From contig NC_066288.1 in assembly GCF_905404315.1 (NCBI RefSeq), positions 2,666,001 to 2,730,000 of the forward strand: 64,000 bases of DNA, given 5' to 3'. The notes below the pieces were generated by a model. That model saw nothing but the letters and a program-made list of their open reading frames with translations. It had not been told where the DNA came from and made no database searches. The DNA is from Leptidea sinapis (lineage: Eukaryota; Arthropoda; Insecta; Lepidoptera; Pieridae). This document shows positions 44,119 through 54,945 of the stretch, piece after piece (the stretch's first letter is position 1; each line of letters opens with the position of its first letter). A program made the translations under genes and the position numbers.

Positions 44119-46059
44119 TTATACGTCAGTCGCACAGCCATCATGAAAGTTGTCTTCACAAGGTCTTGTTATAGTGAGAGCCCTCTTCAGAGCTGACACA
44201 GGTGGAAGCACAGGAGGGGCGCGCTGCCACACGCGCAAGGTGCGCGCCGATCCCACGGGCAAACCATAATCGGGAGGATAAGGTGCATCTCCAGTTGCAA
44301 TAGGCACCGTACTCAGTGCATGAGACCTCGGAAACGTTCTACTCGTATACCCCAATTCTTCCTGAGAACCATTTACACTACTATTTTCTATAATAGGCGT
44401 CCGGTCATTGTAAAATGAAGGGATCGCTGAGCTAACAGCACGCGCTAGATTATTAGCCTGGTTCATTTTAATTTGATCCCACAGACCTGATGGGTATAAT
44501 GAATCTGATGCTTCTCTTGCGTATTCACCACTTCCAGGTCGCGCAGCACTCTCTGGCCTCGTGTCGTTAATTAGATCTGGATCAATGCCTCCTGAGATAG
44601 TTGGAGATACTGCGACTGTACCTCCTGCTGATACCACACTTCCTCGTCCATCGTAATTGTTTGTAGTGTAAGCAATATCGTTCAATCGAGGAGGTTTAAC
44701 GATCGAATTGCATTTTCCGTCACCATAGTTATGCGCATCTTGTCTATTGGCTAAAACTGCCACATGTGGTCTATCAGTCACAGTGGGATGAACTTCATTC
44801 CCAGACACAACACGGTCCAGTGTATTTGGGGTTTTACTTTCAGAAATTGGTGCAGGCCGAAATCGAACGAATGTTATAAGCAACCCCAACGATATGACAA
44901 TTACGACTAAGAATAACGCCGCCCCCAGACTAGCAATCTGTGCGCTCCCTAATGATGCCATTCCAGCCGCCATCTGAGTGACATGTACTGTGAAATTCGC
45001 CTCCGCATTGCCAGCTTTATTGTCCGCTACACAATAAAACTCTGTAGAATCCGATTCTTGTGTGTTCGTTAAAACCAAATAAGACTTCTTTCTCATTTCC
45101 CCAACATCATAAAGAAATATTTTTTGATGTGAATTTAAATTGCTTCCATTTTGTAAAAGCCTTCCATTCCAATACCAATGTACATTTGCGCTGGGAACGG
45201 CCTCTGTCAGGCATATTATTGTAGTATTTTCCCCAACTGTAGCCTCTACGTGTCTGCTCACGGGTAATATTTCTGGTTTACACGCAAACTCCTCAAGCGT
45301 TAACTCTGAAAAAGCTTTATCAGCTAATCTTGGTGGTGAGGAACAACTAGGACTCGAAAAGAGCTTATGACTTGATAGCCACATTTTAAGATCACGCAAG
45401 CGACAGTCACATATCCATGGGTTTTCCGATAAATCAATAACCCGCAACTTTTCCAACTTTTCTAATGAGCTTAACGGTAATTCACGGAGATTGTTTCCAT
45501 TAAGCTTTAGGGATTCCAGCGAGTGCAAATTTCTGAACACGTCCGCGGCTATATCTCTGATTTCACATCGCGATAGATCAAGCTTGACTACGCTGCCGAG
45601 GTTTGCGAGAGCGTCGGAATGTATTTTCAAAATTGGATTACTCGACAATGTTAAATCTCTAAGGAATGGAGAGTCCTTGAAACTATTCGACGGTATTTGC
45701 GTGAGCAAATTGTTGGAGAGATCTAACTCGACTAAATTTGTAAGACCCTTAAAAGCACGGTCATTTATTTGGCCTATATTACAACTACGTAAATAAACTC
45801 TTTGTAAATTAACAAGCCCCGTTTTCGCAAATGCCTCCTGGGGGAGTATTTGTAAATTGTTCCCGGAGAGATCGAGTACTTGAGTGGCGGGGTCCACGGG
45901 TTCGGGCACCGTAATAAGTGCTCGATCAACGCACTCAACTGTTTGTTTGCCACCCTTCCATTTACATACACACACGGCAGGGCACGATCCTGGGGGTGCG
46001 AAACCACCATCAATTGCCCTCGATACCATCACAGTCACCAGCACTATTAGCCACTTCAT
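44119..46059 (-). CDS. Kekkon-like LRR-Ig single-pass transmembrane protein (646 aa, single exon)
   Basis: The protein is a predicted type I cell-surface receptor or adhesion protein. Counting from the ATG at 46059, residues 1-19 form a signal peptide (MKWLIVLVTVMV). An LRR N-cap has Cys 26, 30, 32 and 43. About six to seven leucine-rich repeats span residues 60-215 (pattern LxxLxLSxNxL). The LRR C-cap has Cys 217, 219, 239 and 260. One C2-type Ig domain has Cys 283 and 343 with a Trp between them. Residues about 373-398 are a transmembrane helix, followed by a ~248-residue cytoplasmic tail ending in TDV, a class I PDZ-ligand pattern. N-glycosylation sequons lie near 278, 304 and 355. The frame stays open upstream only to a GTG at 46101 and is then closed by TGA, so the ATG at 46059 is the first ATG. 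The order LRRs, one Ig, TM fits the Kekkon/LIG family, whose Drosophila members modulate EGFR or BMP signalling. The paralogue cannot be fixed by eye. Confidence 0.9.
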   Translation of the reverse strand: MKWLIVLVTVMVSRAIDGGFAPPGSCPAVCVCKWKGGKQTVECVDRALITVPEPVDPATQVLDLSGNNLQILPQEAFAKTGLVNLQRVYLRSCNIGQINDRAFKGLTNLVELDLSNNLLTQIPSNSFKDSPFLRDLTLSSNPILKIHSDALANLGSVVKLDLSRCEIRDIAADVFRNLHSLESLKLNGNNLRELPLSSLEKLEKLRVIDLSENPWICDCRLRDLKMWLSSHKLFSSPSCSSPPRLADKAFSELTLEEFACKPEILPVSRHVEATVGENTTIICLTEAVPSANVHWYWNGRLLQNGSNLNSHQKIFLYDVGEMRKKSYLVLTNTQESDSTEFYCVADNKAGNAEANFTVHVTQMAAGMASLGSAQIASLGAALFLVVIVISLGLLITFVRFRPAPISESKTPNTLDRVVSGNEVHPTVTDRPHVAVLANRQDAHNYGDGKCNSIVKPPRLNDIAYTTNNYDGRGSVVSAGGTVAVSPTISGGIDPDLINDTRPESAARPGSGEYAREASDSLYPSGLWDQIKMNQANNLARAVSSAIPSFYNDRTPIIENSSVNGSQEELGYTSRTFPRSHALSTVPIATGDAPYPPDYGLPVGSARTLRVWQRAPPVLPPVSALKRALTITRPCEDNFHDGCATDV

Positions 46060-46530
46060 TTTGAGTATCCACTTTAAACCATTATCTACTATAAAATTCA
46101 CAAATCACATCCACACCATTCGTAATGTCCGTGTGTATCTATTCGATACTAACAAATATCGTATAAAACCGTATCACATCACTACTCGAGAAAGTTGACG
46201 AGCGCCGCATGACGACACAGCGTACGCCCGCGGCGGTTTGGGACTGACTGAGAGGGAGGTATCGTCTAAAGTAAGAAGCGCTGAACGCATGCGTGACGAG
46301 AATACCCCACGCCCCGCGCTGCGGCTTATCCTCGGCCACCGAGTTGAGTAGCCATACTCAGAGTGTTGAAGGAATTCCTAAAGTGTAATTTCTACCTGGC
46401 TACGACCGCCGACAATCCCATTCGGCAGAACCCTCACGTTCATTCATAAATACCTGAGTTCGTGAGCTGTCGGTCGCCGATGAGAGCGACAATTTCAATA
46501 CAGCTAGCTTCGTTCAAACGCACTGTCAAT
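46060..46530 (-). promoter_or_regulatory. Presumed 5' leader and promoter zone of the Kekkon-like gene
   Basis: This block is clearly richer in GC and CpG than the surrounding AT-rich sequence and contains none of the window's repeats, which fits a promoter or 5' UTR under constraint. On the minus strand TCAGTC initiator-like motifs occur at about 46242-46252, but no TATA box is placed convincingly. Short upstream reading frames with ATG codons are visible (for example near 46190 and 46350). The leader therefore either carries uORFs or contains an intron. The transcription start is not determinable from sequence alone. Confidence 0.4.
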
Positions 46531-46859
46531 TGTTAATTGTTATGCCGCATGCGTTTTTTGTTGGGATAACGTCAGTTTTGATCTTCAGGTAGAGAACTAA
46601 TTATAAATAATGGATAAGGGACACACGGCACAGGATGTGGCACAATGGACACATAAAACTAAGTTTCATTCACAATTATTTACCTTAAAAGAAATCGCAC
46701 TGTTCCAATAGTACTGACAATTTCTTGGTACCGTAGGGGACAACTTTTATTCATTGATGTGAGCGCCCCATTGTACCATAGTCTGTATATGTAAACTGTA
46801 ATTCATAAATGTATTCTATATCTGCTTCATCTTTATAATTGTATTTGTAAATATATAAT

Positions 46860-47045
46860 AGGAGATTAGAATCACTCTGTACCAAAAAAAACTTCATTCT
46901 ATGTGTAAAAATATTTAATAAATTACCAGAAGAAATAAGAGAGGAGATAGCGTTAAATAGTTTTATTAATACTATTAACAAACTATTGTTTTTACTCAAT
47001 AAACGGTTATTATCAAACGAAGTGGTAACTGGCATCTATACTATT
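46860..47045 (+). mobile_element. Possible LINE C-terminal scrap
   Basis: Plus-strand translation reads FNKLPEEIREEIALNSFINT INKLLFLLNKR (split here), which resembles the extreme C terminus of Jockey-like LINEs (YNSLPEEI--LNSFKK pattern). No 3' UTR of JA or JB follows, so it would be another subfamily. Confidence 0.4.
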
Positions 47046-47227
47046 TTTACCAATAATATTTTTTTTTTTTTTTTGGTTACTTTTTCTACATTATCTCTTA
47101 ACATTTCAATTCTTGTATTATATATAGGTATCTTTAAGGTATAAGCTTTACGTTGGTCAAATTAAATGTAGCAGTAATTATTGATTGAGTTAGGTTATTA
47201 TATTATAAAACGAGACCACTTAAATAT

Positions 47228-47501
47228 ATAATATAATATTGACACACTTTTTACACAAATTATCTTGCCCCAAGTTAAGCATAATATATAGCCTGTGTTA
47301 TGGGTTACAAGACAATGATATATTTAATACAATATACTTACTTAAACATACATAATTTCATATAAACATACATTTAAACATCCATGACTCGGAAACAAAC
47401 ATCCATATTCATCATATAAATGCTTGCACCTACCGGGATTCGAACCCGGGACCTCTAGCTTAGTAGGGAGGATCGCTAACCACTCGGCTATACAGGTCGT
47501 C
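47228..47501 (-). repeat. tRNA-derived SINE (family S2)
   Basis: Same architecture as 29826-30083 and almost identical through the head (TAGCCGAGTGGTTAGCGATC, B-box GGTTCGAATCCCGG). It differs mainly by short indels in the ATTTATGTATG part and in the TATTATAT tail. Confidence 0.85.
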
Positions 47502-48304
47502 ATATATGCATGTCTGTCAAGATGAAACAGGTGCCTACTCTTAAATTTGTAACAACTTTACTTGTGAATGTTTCTGGCAAAGAACTTTGACTTTTGACTT
47601 TGATTTTGTAATGATCAGTGGATATCTGTTATGGCCCGTTGGGTTGATTTATTTTTCAATAAATTATAGTCGTTGCGCCCACATTAGGATATATATTACT
47701 ATTGAATTTAAGTTGAATTTATATAGTAGTAGGTAATCAAAATAATCAAAGAGTATTATAATATTATATACCTATACGCATAACGCTCATGTTGGAGGCT
47801 TTATTTATATTTATATTAATATTTATATAATCTTTGTGTGTGTGTTTATCTGTTTGTATATGTAGGTTGATATATCTAATATGATATTCGATTACTTGGC
47901 AGTTAGATCTAACCATCGAATTTTGTTAAGAAATACATTGGTTTTATTATTTTTGGGTGAAATCTTACTTAATTGCCTGAAATAAAAATAGCCATAAGTA
48001 CCAGGTACTACGAGTAACATTATTAAGCTACATTTCACAAAGTACATTATAATCTATCAGTAATATTCTTGTCAATTTCTAATAACCGCGTTACAGATTA
48101 GATGGTAAAATGAAAGTTGGACGAACAGACAAATAATTAATATTTAGTATGATAAATCTATATGCTTTGATTTGTTATGGAAAATAGGATTAAGTTATAG
48201 TTATTTGGCCTTTGGTTGTAATTGTACAGAATAATAGTAAATAAATTGTCATTAATTTCAAATTGCAAGTTTTGTAAGGAAATTGATTTGTAAGGCAAGC
48301 TTCT
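47502..48304. other. AT-rich intergenic sequence
   Basis: No supported feature. Confidence 0.4.
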
Positions 48305-48464
48305 AAAACTTTCTGAAATCCTTATAATATACTCTGCCTCTGTACTGGAGCGTGCAACGACTTTTTTCTCTGCTTTCCCAAGATATTGGAGTCCCTGCTA
48401 ATTTAAAAACAACCTGCATGCAACCCAATAATAACATTACTGTCTCAATCAGCATCACATAACC
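48305..48464 (-). pseudogene. Ty1/copia-type RNase H remnant
   Basis: Minus-strand translation in two frames shows LCDAD (then a stop where W is usual), FKLAGTPISWESREK and, after a frameshift, VVARSSTEAEYI. The CDADW, SWxSRKQ and ARSSTEAEY boxes are the standard end of copia-type polyproteins. Only this ~160-bp scrap remains; no LTR was recognised. Confidence 0.65.
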
Positions 48465-48564
48465 AATTCTTTCAGAATTAAGTTTTGAGTCCTATTTCAA
48501 AGCATGATTCGTCAAACATAACATCATACAGCTCTCATAAACCTCATAAAAACCATGTATAAGC

Positions 48565-48990
48565 TAAATTAAGATTGGTGCTTTGTAAACTTGCATACTT
48601 AAAATATAAGTTACCTTATAGAGCCCTAAGATTATTAGACACGGCTCTGGCGGATTCCATCATTAATTACGGACTATGCAGTTACGGAAGGACGTACAAG
48701 TCATATTTACAGGATATATACAAATTACAAAAAATAATTCTTAAAACTATATCGTTCCAAATTATTTTTATAAACACAAAGAAAATACGAACCTCGCACT
48801 ATTTAAACATTGCAAGGTTATAAATGTCTTTGATAAAATGAAATTCACAATTTACATGAACAAACATGTCATTTAAATTATCTAAATCTACAAATATATA
48901 TGGCACCAGAGCAAACAACTACGTCATTTCTCTATATATATACGAGACTCCCTTAAAAATTCAAAAATTATGTAAAATCACGTGTATTAT
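48565..48990 (+). mobile_element. Jockey-like LINE thumb fragment (third subfamily)
   Basis: The frame up to 48823 reads LPYRALRLLDTALADSIINY GLCSYGRTYKSYLQDIYKLQ (split here), typical of the post-polymerase region of Jockey-like LINEs. It ends near CAAATTCAAATTG-like sequence at 49015. Different from JA and JB. Confidence 0.6.
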
Positions 48991-49307
48991 GTAAAATTTT
49001 TGTTTTGTCAAAATAAATTCAAATTGATTTCATACACATTGCTGAAGTGGTGTTTAACTTAAGTAATATGTATGTTATATATAATGGAATTAAAAGAAAG
49101 AATTCGTTTTGTGCTCTGAGCTTTTCTATGGCCTTTGAAGCCGGAACAAAACCGTGGGTTAAATACTAGTTTCCTGATAAAGGTGAACACAAAACAAACC
49201 TGAACAAAAGCTGAATTGACCGTGACCTTAGAGAGTCAGCAATTTTACTTTTAATAATTCTAGTTATGCTTCGCTCGCGTATAATAAATTTATGTGATAT
49301 AACCTAC

Positions 49308-49581
49308 CAGTGGGAGGCTCCTTTGCACAGGATGCCGGCTAGATTATGGGTACCACAACGGCGCCTATTTCTGCCGTGAAGCAGTAATGTGTAAGCATCA
49401 CTGTGTTTCGATCTGAAGGGTGCCGTAGGTAGTGAAATTACTGGGAAAATGAGATTTAACATCTTACGTCTCAAGGTGACAAGCGCATTTTTTGTGTTTT
49501 TCAAGAATCCTGAGCGGCACTACATTGTAATGGGCAAGGCGCATCAATTAATCGTCTCGTCCCTTATTTATATTAAAAAAA
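49308..49581 (+). repeat. S1 SINE-like element
   Basis: Head CAGTGGGAGGCTCCTTTGCA intact; the left stem arm is deleted (GCGCATTTTTTGTGTTTTTC); tail CTCGTCCCTTATTTATATTA. Confidence 0.85.
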
Positions 49582-49589
49582 ACTTTAAA

Positions 49590-49690
49590 GGCCCACTCCT
49601 GTGATTCCTCTGGTATTGCAAAAGAATGTGGGCGGCGGTGATCATAAGAATCACACGTGTGTTGTCAGCCTTTTATGTTTTTATATATGA
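49590..49690 (-). repeat. CR1/Jockey-like LINE tail fragment
   Basis: GTGATTCCTCTGGTATTGCA, GTGGGCGGCGGTGATCA on the plus strand match the end of the LINE, followed by a rearranged CCTTTTATG. Orientation of the fragments is mixed. Confidence 0.45.
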
Positions 49691-49792
49691 AAAATAGACG
49701 AGTAAGACTTTTACATGATGGTGAGTGATACGCCTTGTTCATTACAACGCAGTGCCGATCACTATTTGATTGAACCCCAAATCATGAAAATA

Positions 49793-50085
49793 CGGGACGA
49801 GACAAACAGGACGTTCAGCTGATGGTAATTGATACGCCTTGGTCATTACAATGCATTGCCTCTCAAGATTCTTGAAAAACACAATAATATTGAGCGGCAC
49901 TACAATTGCGGTCGTTACCTCGAGACATACGATGCTAAGTCTCATTTGCCCAATAATTATACTACGGCGCCCTTCAGACCGAAATATAGTAAAGTTTACA
50001 CATTACTGCTTCACGGCAGAAATAGCCGCCGTTGTGGTTAACATAATCTAGCCGGCATCCGGTGGAAAGGAGCCTTCCACTGGTA
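49793..50085 (-). repeat. S1 SINE-like element, near full length
   Basis: Minus-strand copy from ATGAAAATACGGGACGAGAC to AGCCTTCCACTGG, with scattered substitutions. Confidence 0.8.
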
Positions 50086-50097
50086 AAAAGCTATCCC

Positions 50098-50216
50098 TTC
50101 AGCTACTAATTTCACTAGCTATGGCACCCTTTAAACTGAAACACACATAGTGTTTATTCCGTACTGGTTGACGACAGAAAAAGGCGCTCATGTATCCATA
50201 ATCCTGTGAAAAGAAC
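50098..50216 (-). repeat. S1 fragment, strongly diverged
   Basis: AATTTCACTAGCTATGGCAC, GACAGAAAAAGGCGC and ATAATCCTGTGAAAAGAAC align with the head half of S1. It adjoins the previous copy. Confidence 0.55.
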
Positions 50217-50344
50217 GAACTTTATCTGAAGGTACCCATGTGGTATCAACGTGGACACACCGTGCAAGGACGATCCACAGTTTACCCTAACAAAAGGACC
50301 TTGAAAACTGCGTGAATGAAAGGAACACAAAAGATCATGCGGCT

Positions 50345-50467
50345 AATCCGCTAACTTTACACAGCCGCTTAGGAGTGTTTTTTCTCATTCTGACTTAGGT
50401 CAATAGAAGAAGACAGAGTGAGAATTAGCAATGCTTTAAGTTAGCTGACTATTATGAAGAAGGGGGT
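50345..50467. repeat. Palindromic short element (family P), copy 2
   Basis: Same core as copy 1 (GAGTGTTTTTTCTCATTCTG, GAAGACAGAGTGAGAATTAG). The left terminal CCCC part is missing; the right end reads GAAGAAGGGGG. Confidence 0.7.
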
Positions 50468-50644
50468 AAATATTTTGTATTACTCATACGGGAAAAGTAG
50501 TATCATGGCGCTCGCTGTTGCGGTTGAAAAGGAGCCTATTGTCCATTTTAATATTACGTGCGTGCATTGAGTGCGAAAAGTTTACTTGTAAACAAGATGT
50601 CATACAATAATATACTATTGTGAGAGGGACTAGTATATATACAT

Positions 50645-51025
50645 AAAATACATAATAGCTTTAAGGGTAAATGTATACACTTTTATAATAAAGTCCCAGC
50701 CACTGTTCAGGCATTATCTATAAATAAATTTAAATGTTTTATTAAAAAAATGGCTGTGTCGTAAATCCTATTACTCCACAGCTGAATATCTAAATGATCG
50801 GATAGCCTTGGACTAGATTGTGATTATTTTATAGCGATCGAAATGACTGTACAATATTGTATATTTTTATTGAAAAGAACGCAAAAAAAGAATGCTGGGA
50901 GAGTTTCTTGCGCCGCGTCTTCTCTCTCAGAGCGCCATTTGTTTCCGAAGCGGTTGTAGTATTTAGTATATAAGAAATGACGTCAAAAAGAATTCTAAAG
51001 GAATCAATTTTGAGAAAATAAATGC
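50645..51025 (+). mobile_element. Jockey-like LINE (family JB) 3' fragment
   Basis: From ACATAATAGCTTTAAGGGTA through TAATAAAGTCCCAGCCACTG and GGGAGAGTTTCTTGCGC to AATAAATGCCTAA. Very similar to 27150-27612. Confidence 0.8.
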
Positions 51026-51397
51026 CTAATATGCATCTAAACGGTAGCAATAACAAAAATGGCTGTAACTTTCTTAATAATGTTAAGGTCGAGTAAAACA
51101 AATTAGCCCACATTTGTGTTATAAACGCGTTAAGTTCGTTATATGTTTCGCAAAAAATATCGAGCGATGGAATGGCACGTGACCTGGCACGCTTCCCCTC
51201 TGGCTCACCAGATGTCCTCACCTTATTAGTCAGCTGTCTACGCACCTTGAGGCTTGAACAAACCTCGTGACTATACGCCAGATGACTGTCTCTTACGTGT
51301 AACAGTAAGTCTGAATCAGATATGGTTTATATACACACTATTATAGTATATATTATCTATACACCATAATATCATTTCAACATAATTTTTATAGAGT
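51026..51397. other. Unassigned sequence, partly GC-richer
   Basis: 51170-51310 is richer in GC with no recognised motif or repeat. Minus-strand frame 51245-50829 starts here but runs into a JB LINE and is not believable as a gene. Confidence 0.3.
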
Positions 51398-51535
51398 ACC
51401 CCCATAATAGTCTGCTAACTTATAGCATTGCTAGTTCGCACTCTGTCTTCTTCTATTAACCTAAGTCAGAATGAGAAAAAACACTCCTTAGCGGCTGTTT
51501 AAAGTTAGCGGACCATTATGAATAATAAGGGGTTA
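51398..51535. repeat. Palindromic short element (family P), copy 3
   Basis: In opposite orientation to copies 1 and 2. Ends TACCCCCATAATAGTCTGC and AATAAGGGGTTA; core CAGAATGAGAAAAAACACTC. Confidence 0.75.
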
Positions 51536-51819
51536 CGGCTTTATTGCAGCGGTGTCGTGTGCCGGGTCGTCCTTCCCTCAAAAATGTGCGAAAGGAACGA
51601 TGGCTGATCCATGTGTCAACTCGTTAACGGGTGCTGCTTGTGGGGCCAGGTCGACCTGTTATAATTAAAAAATAATTGAATTTTTTTGATGCTAATTTAT
51701 GTTAATTATGACATGAATCACGACCATCATGTTCTAGACGAATCTCTACAAGCACAAGCATTCAAACAATGAATTCAATATGTAAAGGTGCATCTAATAT
51801 ACGATAATTTATATTTATA

Positions 51820-52000
51820 CAAATCAAATCAAAATCAAGTCACGGAAATGACACTTATGAATGTCAAAAAAAAATTTTTTTACGAAATCTACTGCTACTT
51901 CGTAAAGGGTTGAGGTAATGAGAAGAAGTAGCAAGAAACTGGGTTGCCACTCTTCTATTTTTTTTTAACAGATTTACATTTTCATCGTTTATTATTTTTA
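51820..52000 (-). mobile_element. Possible Jockey-like LINE 3' end (another subfamily)
   Basis: AAATCAAATCAAAATCAAGT followed by ATGACACTTATGAATGTC and AGAAGTAGCAAGAAACTGG has the pattern of a minus-strand LINE 3' UTR. A similar phrase (ACAAGAAACTCCCAGCTC) occurs at 53985. Single weak copies, so tentative. Confidence 0.35.
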
Positions 52001-52319
52001 ACTTTTTTAAGAAATATTTGATATTTAAAATACCCTCATTGATTTAAAAGAGTAGCCGATGAGTTTCTTCTATGTTCTTCTCACGAGCTCTACTTTTTCC
52101 TAACATATGGTAGATTCAGTAATTTAAAAGAAATATTTAAAGTGACAATTCAAAGCGCTTTATTTAAGCCTGATGATTTTTTTTTATGGAATAGGAGCGT
52201 ACAGGTCACCTGTTGCTATTAATATATGTACGTAGGCACATAATATAATAGAAAATGTGAAAATCTAATCTGGTGCTACCAGAAACGAACATAAGGGTAT
52301 CCTAGGTACCTAGTACTTG

Positions 52320-52662
52320 GTTAAGTTGAGTTACTAAGTTGGGCGATATGTATGCTTTTACAAAATGATTGCAGAAAATGTAAATGTATTGCAAAATTCA
52401 AATGAATTGTTTAAAAAACATTTGTGCAGTAAATTTACTACAAAATAAATGTATTTATTTCTTTATGATACCACTTCCTGGGAAAGAAACGACAGCCCCC
52501 AGGATGTTTAATGAATTAGTGTCCTGCAATTGAATTAAAAAAGGGACCCATTGGGGTTCTCATACCTGAGAATGTCGCGTCGTGTGCGCCCCTAGTTCTG
52601 AGGCATATATTTTCTAAGGATGCACTCTTTAAAGGATGGTGGGACATTTTGCCGTTCAATAA
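52320..52662 (+). mobile_element. Jockey-like LINE (family JA) 3' fragment, degenerate
   Basis: GGGCGATATGTATGCTTTTA, CAGAAAATG and ACATTTGTGCAGTAAA match the JA C-terminal coding end. The 3' UTR (TGCGCCCCTAGTTCTGAGGC, GGATGGTGGGACATTTTG) is strongly mutated. Confidence 0.55.
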
Positions 52663-52668
52663 GTATTT

Positions 52669-52976
52669 TTTTTATGAAAATAAGGGACGAGATGAGCAGG
52701 ACGTTCAGCTGATGGTAATTGATACGCCTTGACCATTACAATGCAGTGCCTCACAGTATTATTAAAAACCCAAAAATTCTGAGCGGCACTACAACTGCGC
52801 TCGTCACCTTGAGACATAAGATGTCAAGTCTCATATGCCCAGTAAATTCACTAGTTACGGCGCACGAAACACCGTGATGTTTACACATTACTGCTTCACG
52901 GCAAATATAGGCGCCGTTGTGGTACCCATAATCTAGCCAGCATCCTGTGCAAAGGAGCCTTCCACTGGTAAATATA
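52669..52976 (-). repeat. S1 SINE-like element, near full length
   Basis: Minus-strand copy from TTTTTTTATGAAAATAAGGG to GGAGCCTTCCACTGG. The right stem arm is disrupted (TGCCTCACAGTATTATT). Confidence 0.85.
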
Positions 52977-53019
52977 TCCATATCGTGCCTCCAAAATTAA
53001 TCATCAATGTGTAATCAAA

Positions 53020-53300
53020 GTACCATCCGCATCACGTAGACGTCTGGCATTCCACGACCGCGCGTTTTGTCCGTAATTTCTTGCCTCGCACAGTCACTTT
53101 GTGGAATCAACTACCGGCAGCGGTCTTCCCGAACAGATACGACTTAGGGACCTTCAAGAAAAAAGCATACTCCCACCTTAAAGGCCGGCAACGCATTTCT
53201 TGACACGCCTGTTGTTGCGGATGTCCATGGGCGGTTGCCTCACCTCTCCCCATCCCGTGAGCCTCTTGTCCGTTTGCCCTCTCTCATATAAAAAAAAATG
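53020..53300 (+). mobile_element. CR1/Jockey-like LINE 3' end, second subfamily
   Basis: One plus-strand frame reads HVDVWHSTTARFVRNFLPRT VTLWNQLPAAVFPNRYDLGT (split here) and FKKKAYSHLKGRQRIS, then stop. This is the same C-terminal segment as in the 7929-8328 copy but with a different sequence and a different 3' UTR (CCGTGAGCCTCTTGTCCGTT) ending CATATAAAAAAAAA. It inserted right beside an S1 copy. Confidence 0.75.
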
Positions 53301-54945
53301 TGTGATGATTAATCCTATATGTAAGTATCAATATTATAAGGATCATGTCATGCAAGTGCGAATGAGTTGACTCTGGTGTTACCAGTTATGTGGGCGAGAG
53401 GTGTGTGTGAGGTGCTACTGCGTACAGTGGGCTGAATACGTGGAGTTTTAAATTTCGGGGATCTTTTATTGAATATTGATATATTGTTTTTAGGACTCAC
53501 TGGTTTTCTTTTACTTGGCAGGGCCAGAGGCTGTAGCTCCTAGTGTAACTAGGATCTCTCCACTCATACAAGATGTTTGCACACAAATTACATTTCACCT
53601 TATACAAGTATGCTCATGGTAATTTGAGTTACGTTCAGCTGTGTGTTACAATACTACCGACGATTTTTGTTATTATGTCGAGCCTTTTTAAAATGTAAAA
53701 CTGGAATCAGTAAGTGCAATTAGCGGTGTTTGTATTTTCGAAATTATACTTCTTTAGGCGCGTTAATAAAAAATTATGAGAGTGAAATTTAAAGATGCGC
53801 GTGTTAGAATGGCTACGAAAAATAGAGTATATAGGGAATATAAGTTACAAGTAAAGCGAATATGAAAATCTAATAACCTTTATATTCAAGTAAACTACCG
53901 TCACCTTCATAAATATATTTATTAATTCATGAATACTACATTGGTTCGTAAAGGAGCTTTGATATGGGGAGAAGAACCGACAAGAAACTCCCAGCTCATC
54001 TTTTGAATAAGATCCAACAAGTTGAGGAATATTTTACAAAATGTACTTATGTTAAAATACTAAAATAACACTTACTAGCCTCATTTAATATTCACATTCA
54101 ATCCAATCAGGAACAAGCTCTTATTGGCTGTGTTGACTTTTAAATACAATTGAGCTACTTTTTAGTTTTAAGATGTCTAAACATATTTTATATATATTTA
54201 TTCAGAGTTATTTACCACTTTATTATTATTAAATAATTACGTAAAAGCTTAATAAGCTTAGTAATCTAACACGCGTGCATCAGTGTAACACAAAAGTAAC
54301 AGGGTGAAGTTGGTTTCTAAAATTTTCTGACGTTACGACATTCTTTATTATCTTTTTGGTTTCTTCGTCCATTATTAGAATAGGCAAAGAGTTTAAGCCC
54401 GTACAGGCGTATTCGTTATTTAATATTTAATTATCAATAACTATCGTTGCAAGATTTTTTACAATATTGTTCTTTCTACAACCGTAGAATAGCACGAGGA
54501 ATAAATAATTTTAAGAGTTTTTGCTTTGTTAGACCAAAGAAGTATAACTTCTTGCGTGCATACATAAGTACACACACACTTCTTTTAAAAGTGTGGTTGG
54601 TTGCTATGTCAAGTATTTTAAACTTCAGATCCCGATGTAAGCACGTGCTTCGTCCTTCATTAAGCACACATAACCTCGAGGGTACTGAAGGACTCATCAA
54701 GTTACACATTCAAGTTAGTTCTTCAAACAATATCGACACTGGATCAATACGGTACAGATTTAATCGCTTTTAATTAGACAGTCAATTAAAGTGCTTAGAT
54801 CGTGGGTACGTTTGAGCATAACTTAATTCTATAGGAGTAATTGGAGGTGATATATCTTACTTTTTAGCGAGGGCTCGCTTTTGCGACTGTTCGAAACAAA
54901 TTTTTACTGGCAATTTTTTATTTTTACCCTATTTCTATATCTGGG
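53301..54945. other. Unassigned sequence
   Basis: 53395-53580 is somewhat GC-richer. TTGTTTTTAG at 53483-53492 resembles a splice acceptor but no open frame follows convincingly. 53930-54030 looks like a LINE 3' UTR scrap. A plus-strand frame at 54447-54773 (108 codons, no ATG confirmed) has no recognised motif. Confidence 0.3.

Noticed and set aside
46060..46101. Extension of the Kekkon-like protein by 14 residues to 46101
   Set aside because: The codon at 46101-46099 is GTG, not ATG. The ATG at 46059 opens directly into a signal peptide and is the first ATG after an in-frame stop.
45140..46198. Plus-strand frames at 45140, 45491 and 45884
   Set aside because: They lie antisense to the Kekkon-like coding region and show no protein features.
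50829..51245. 138-codon minus-strand frame
   Set aside because: Its larger part is antisense to a JB LINE 3' UTR; the remainder has no recognisable motif.
53483..53580. Internal exon after TTGTTTTTAG
   Set aside because: The acceptor-like sequence is not followed by a frame with recognisable protein or a matching donor.
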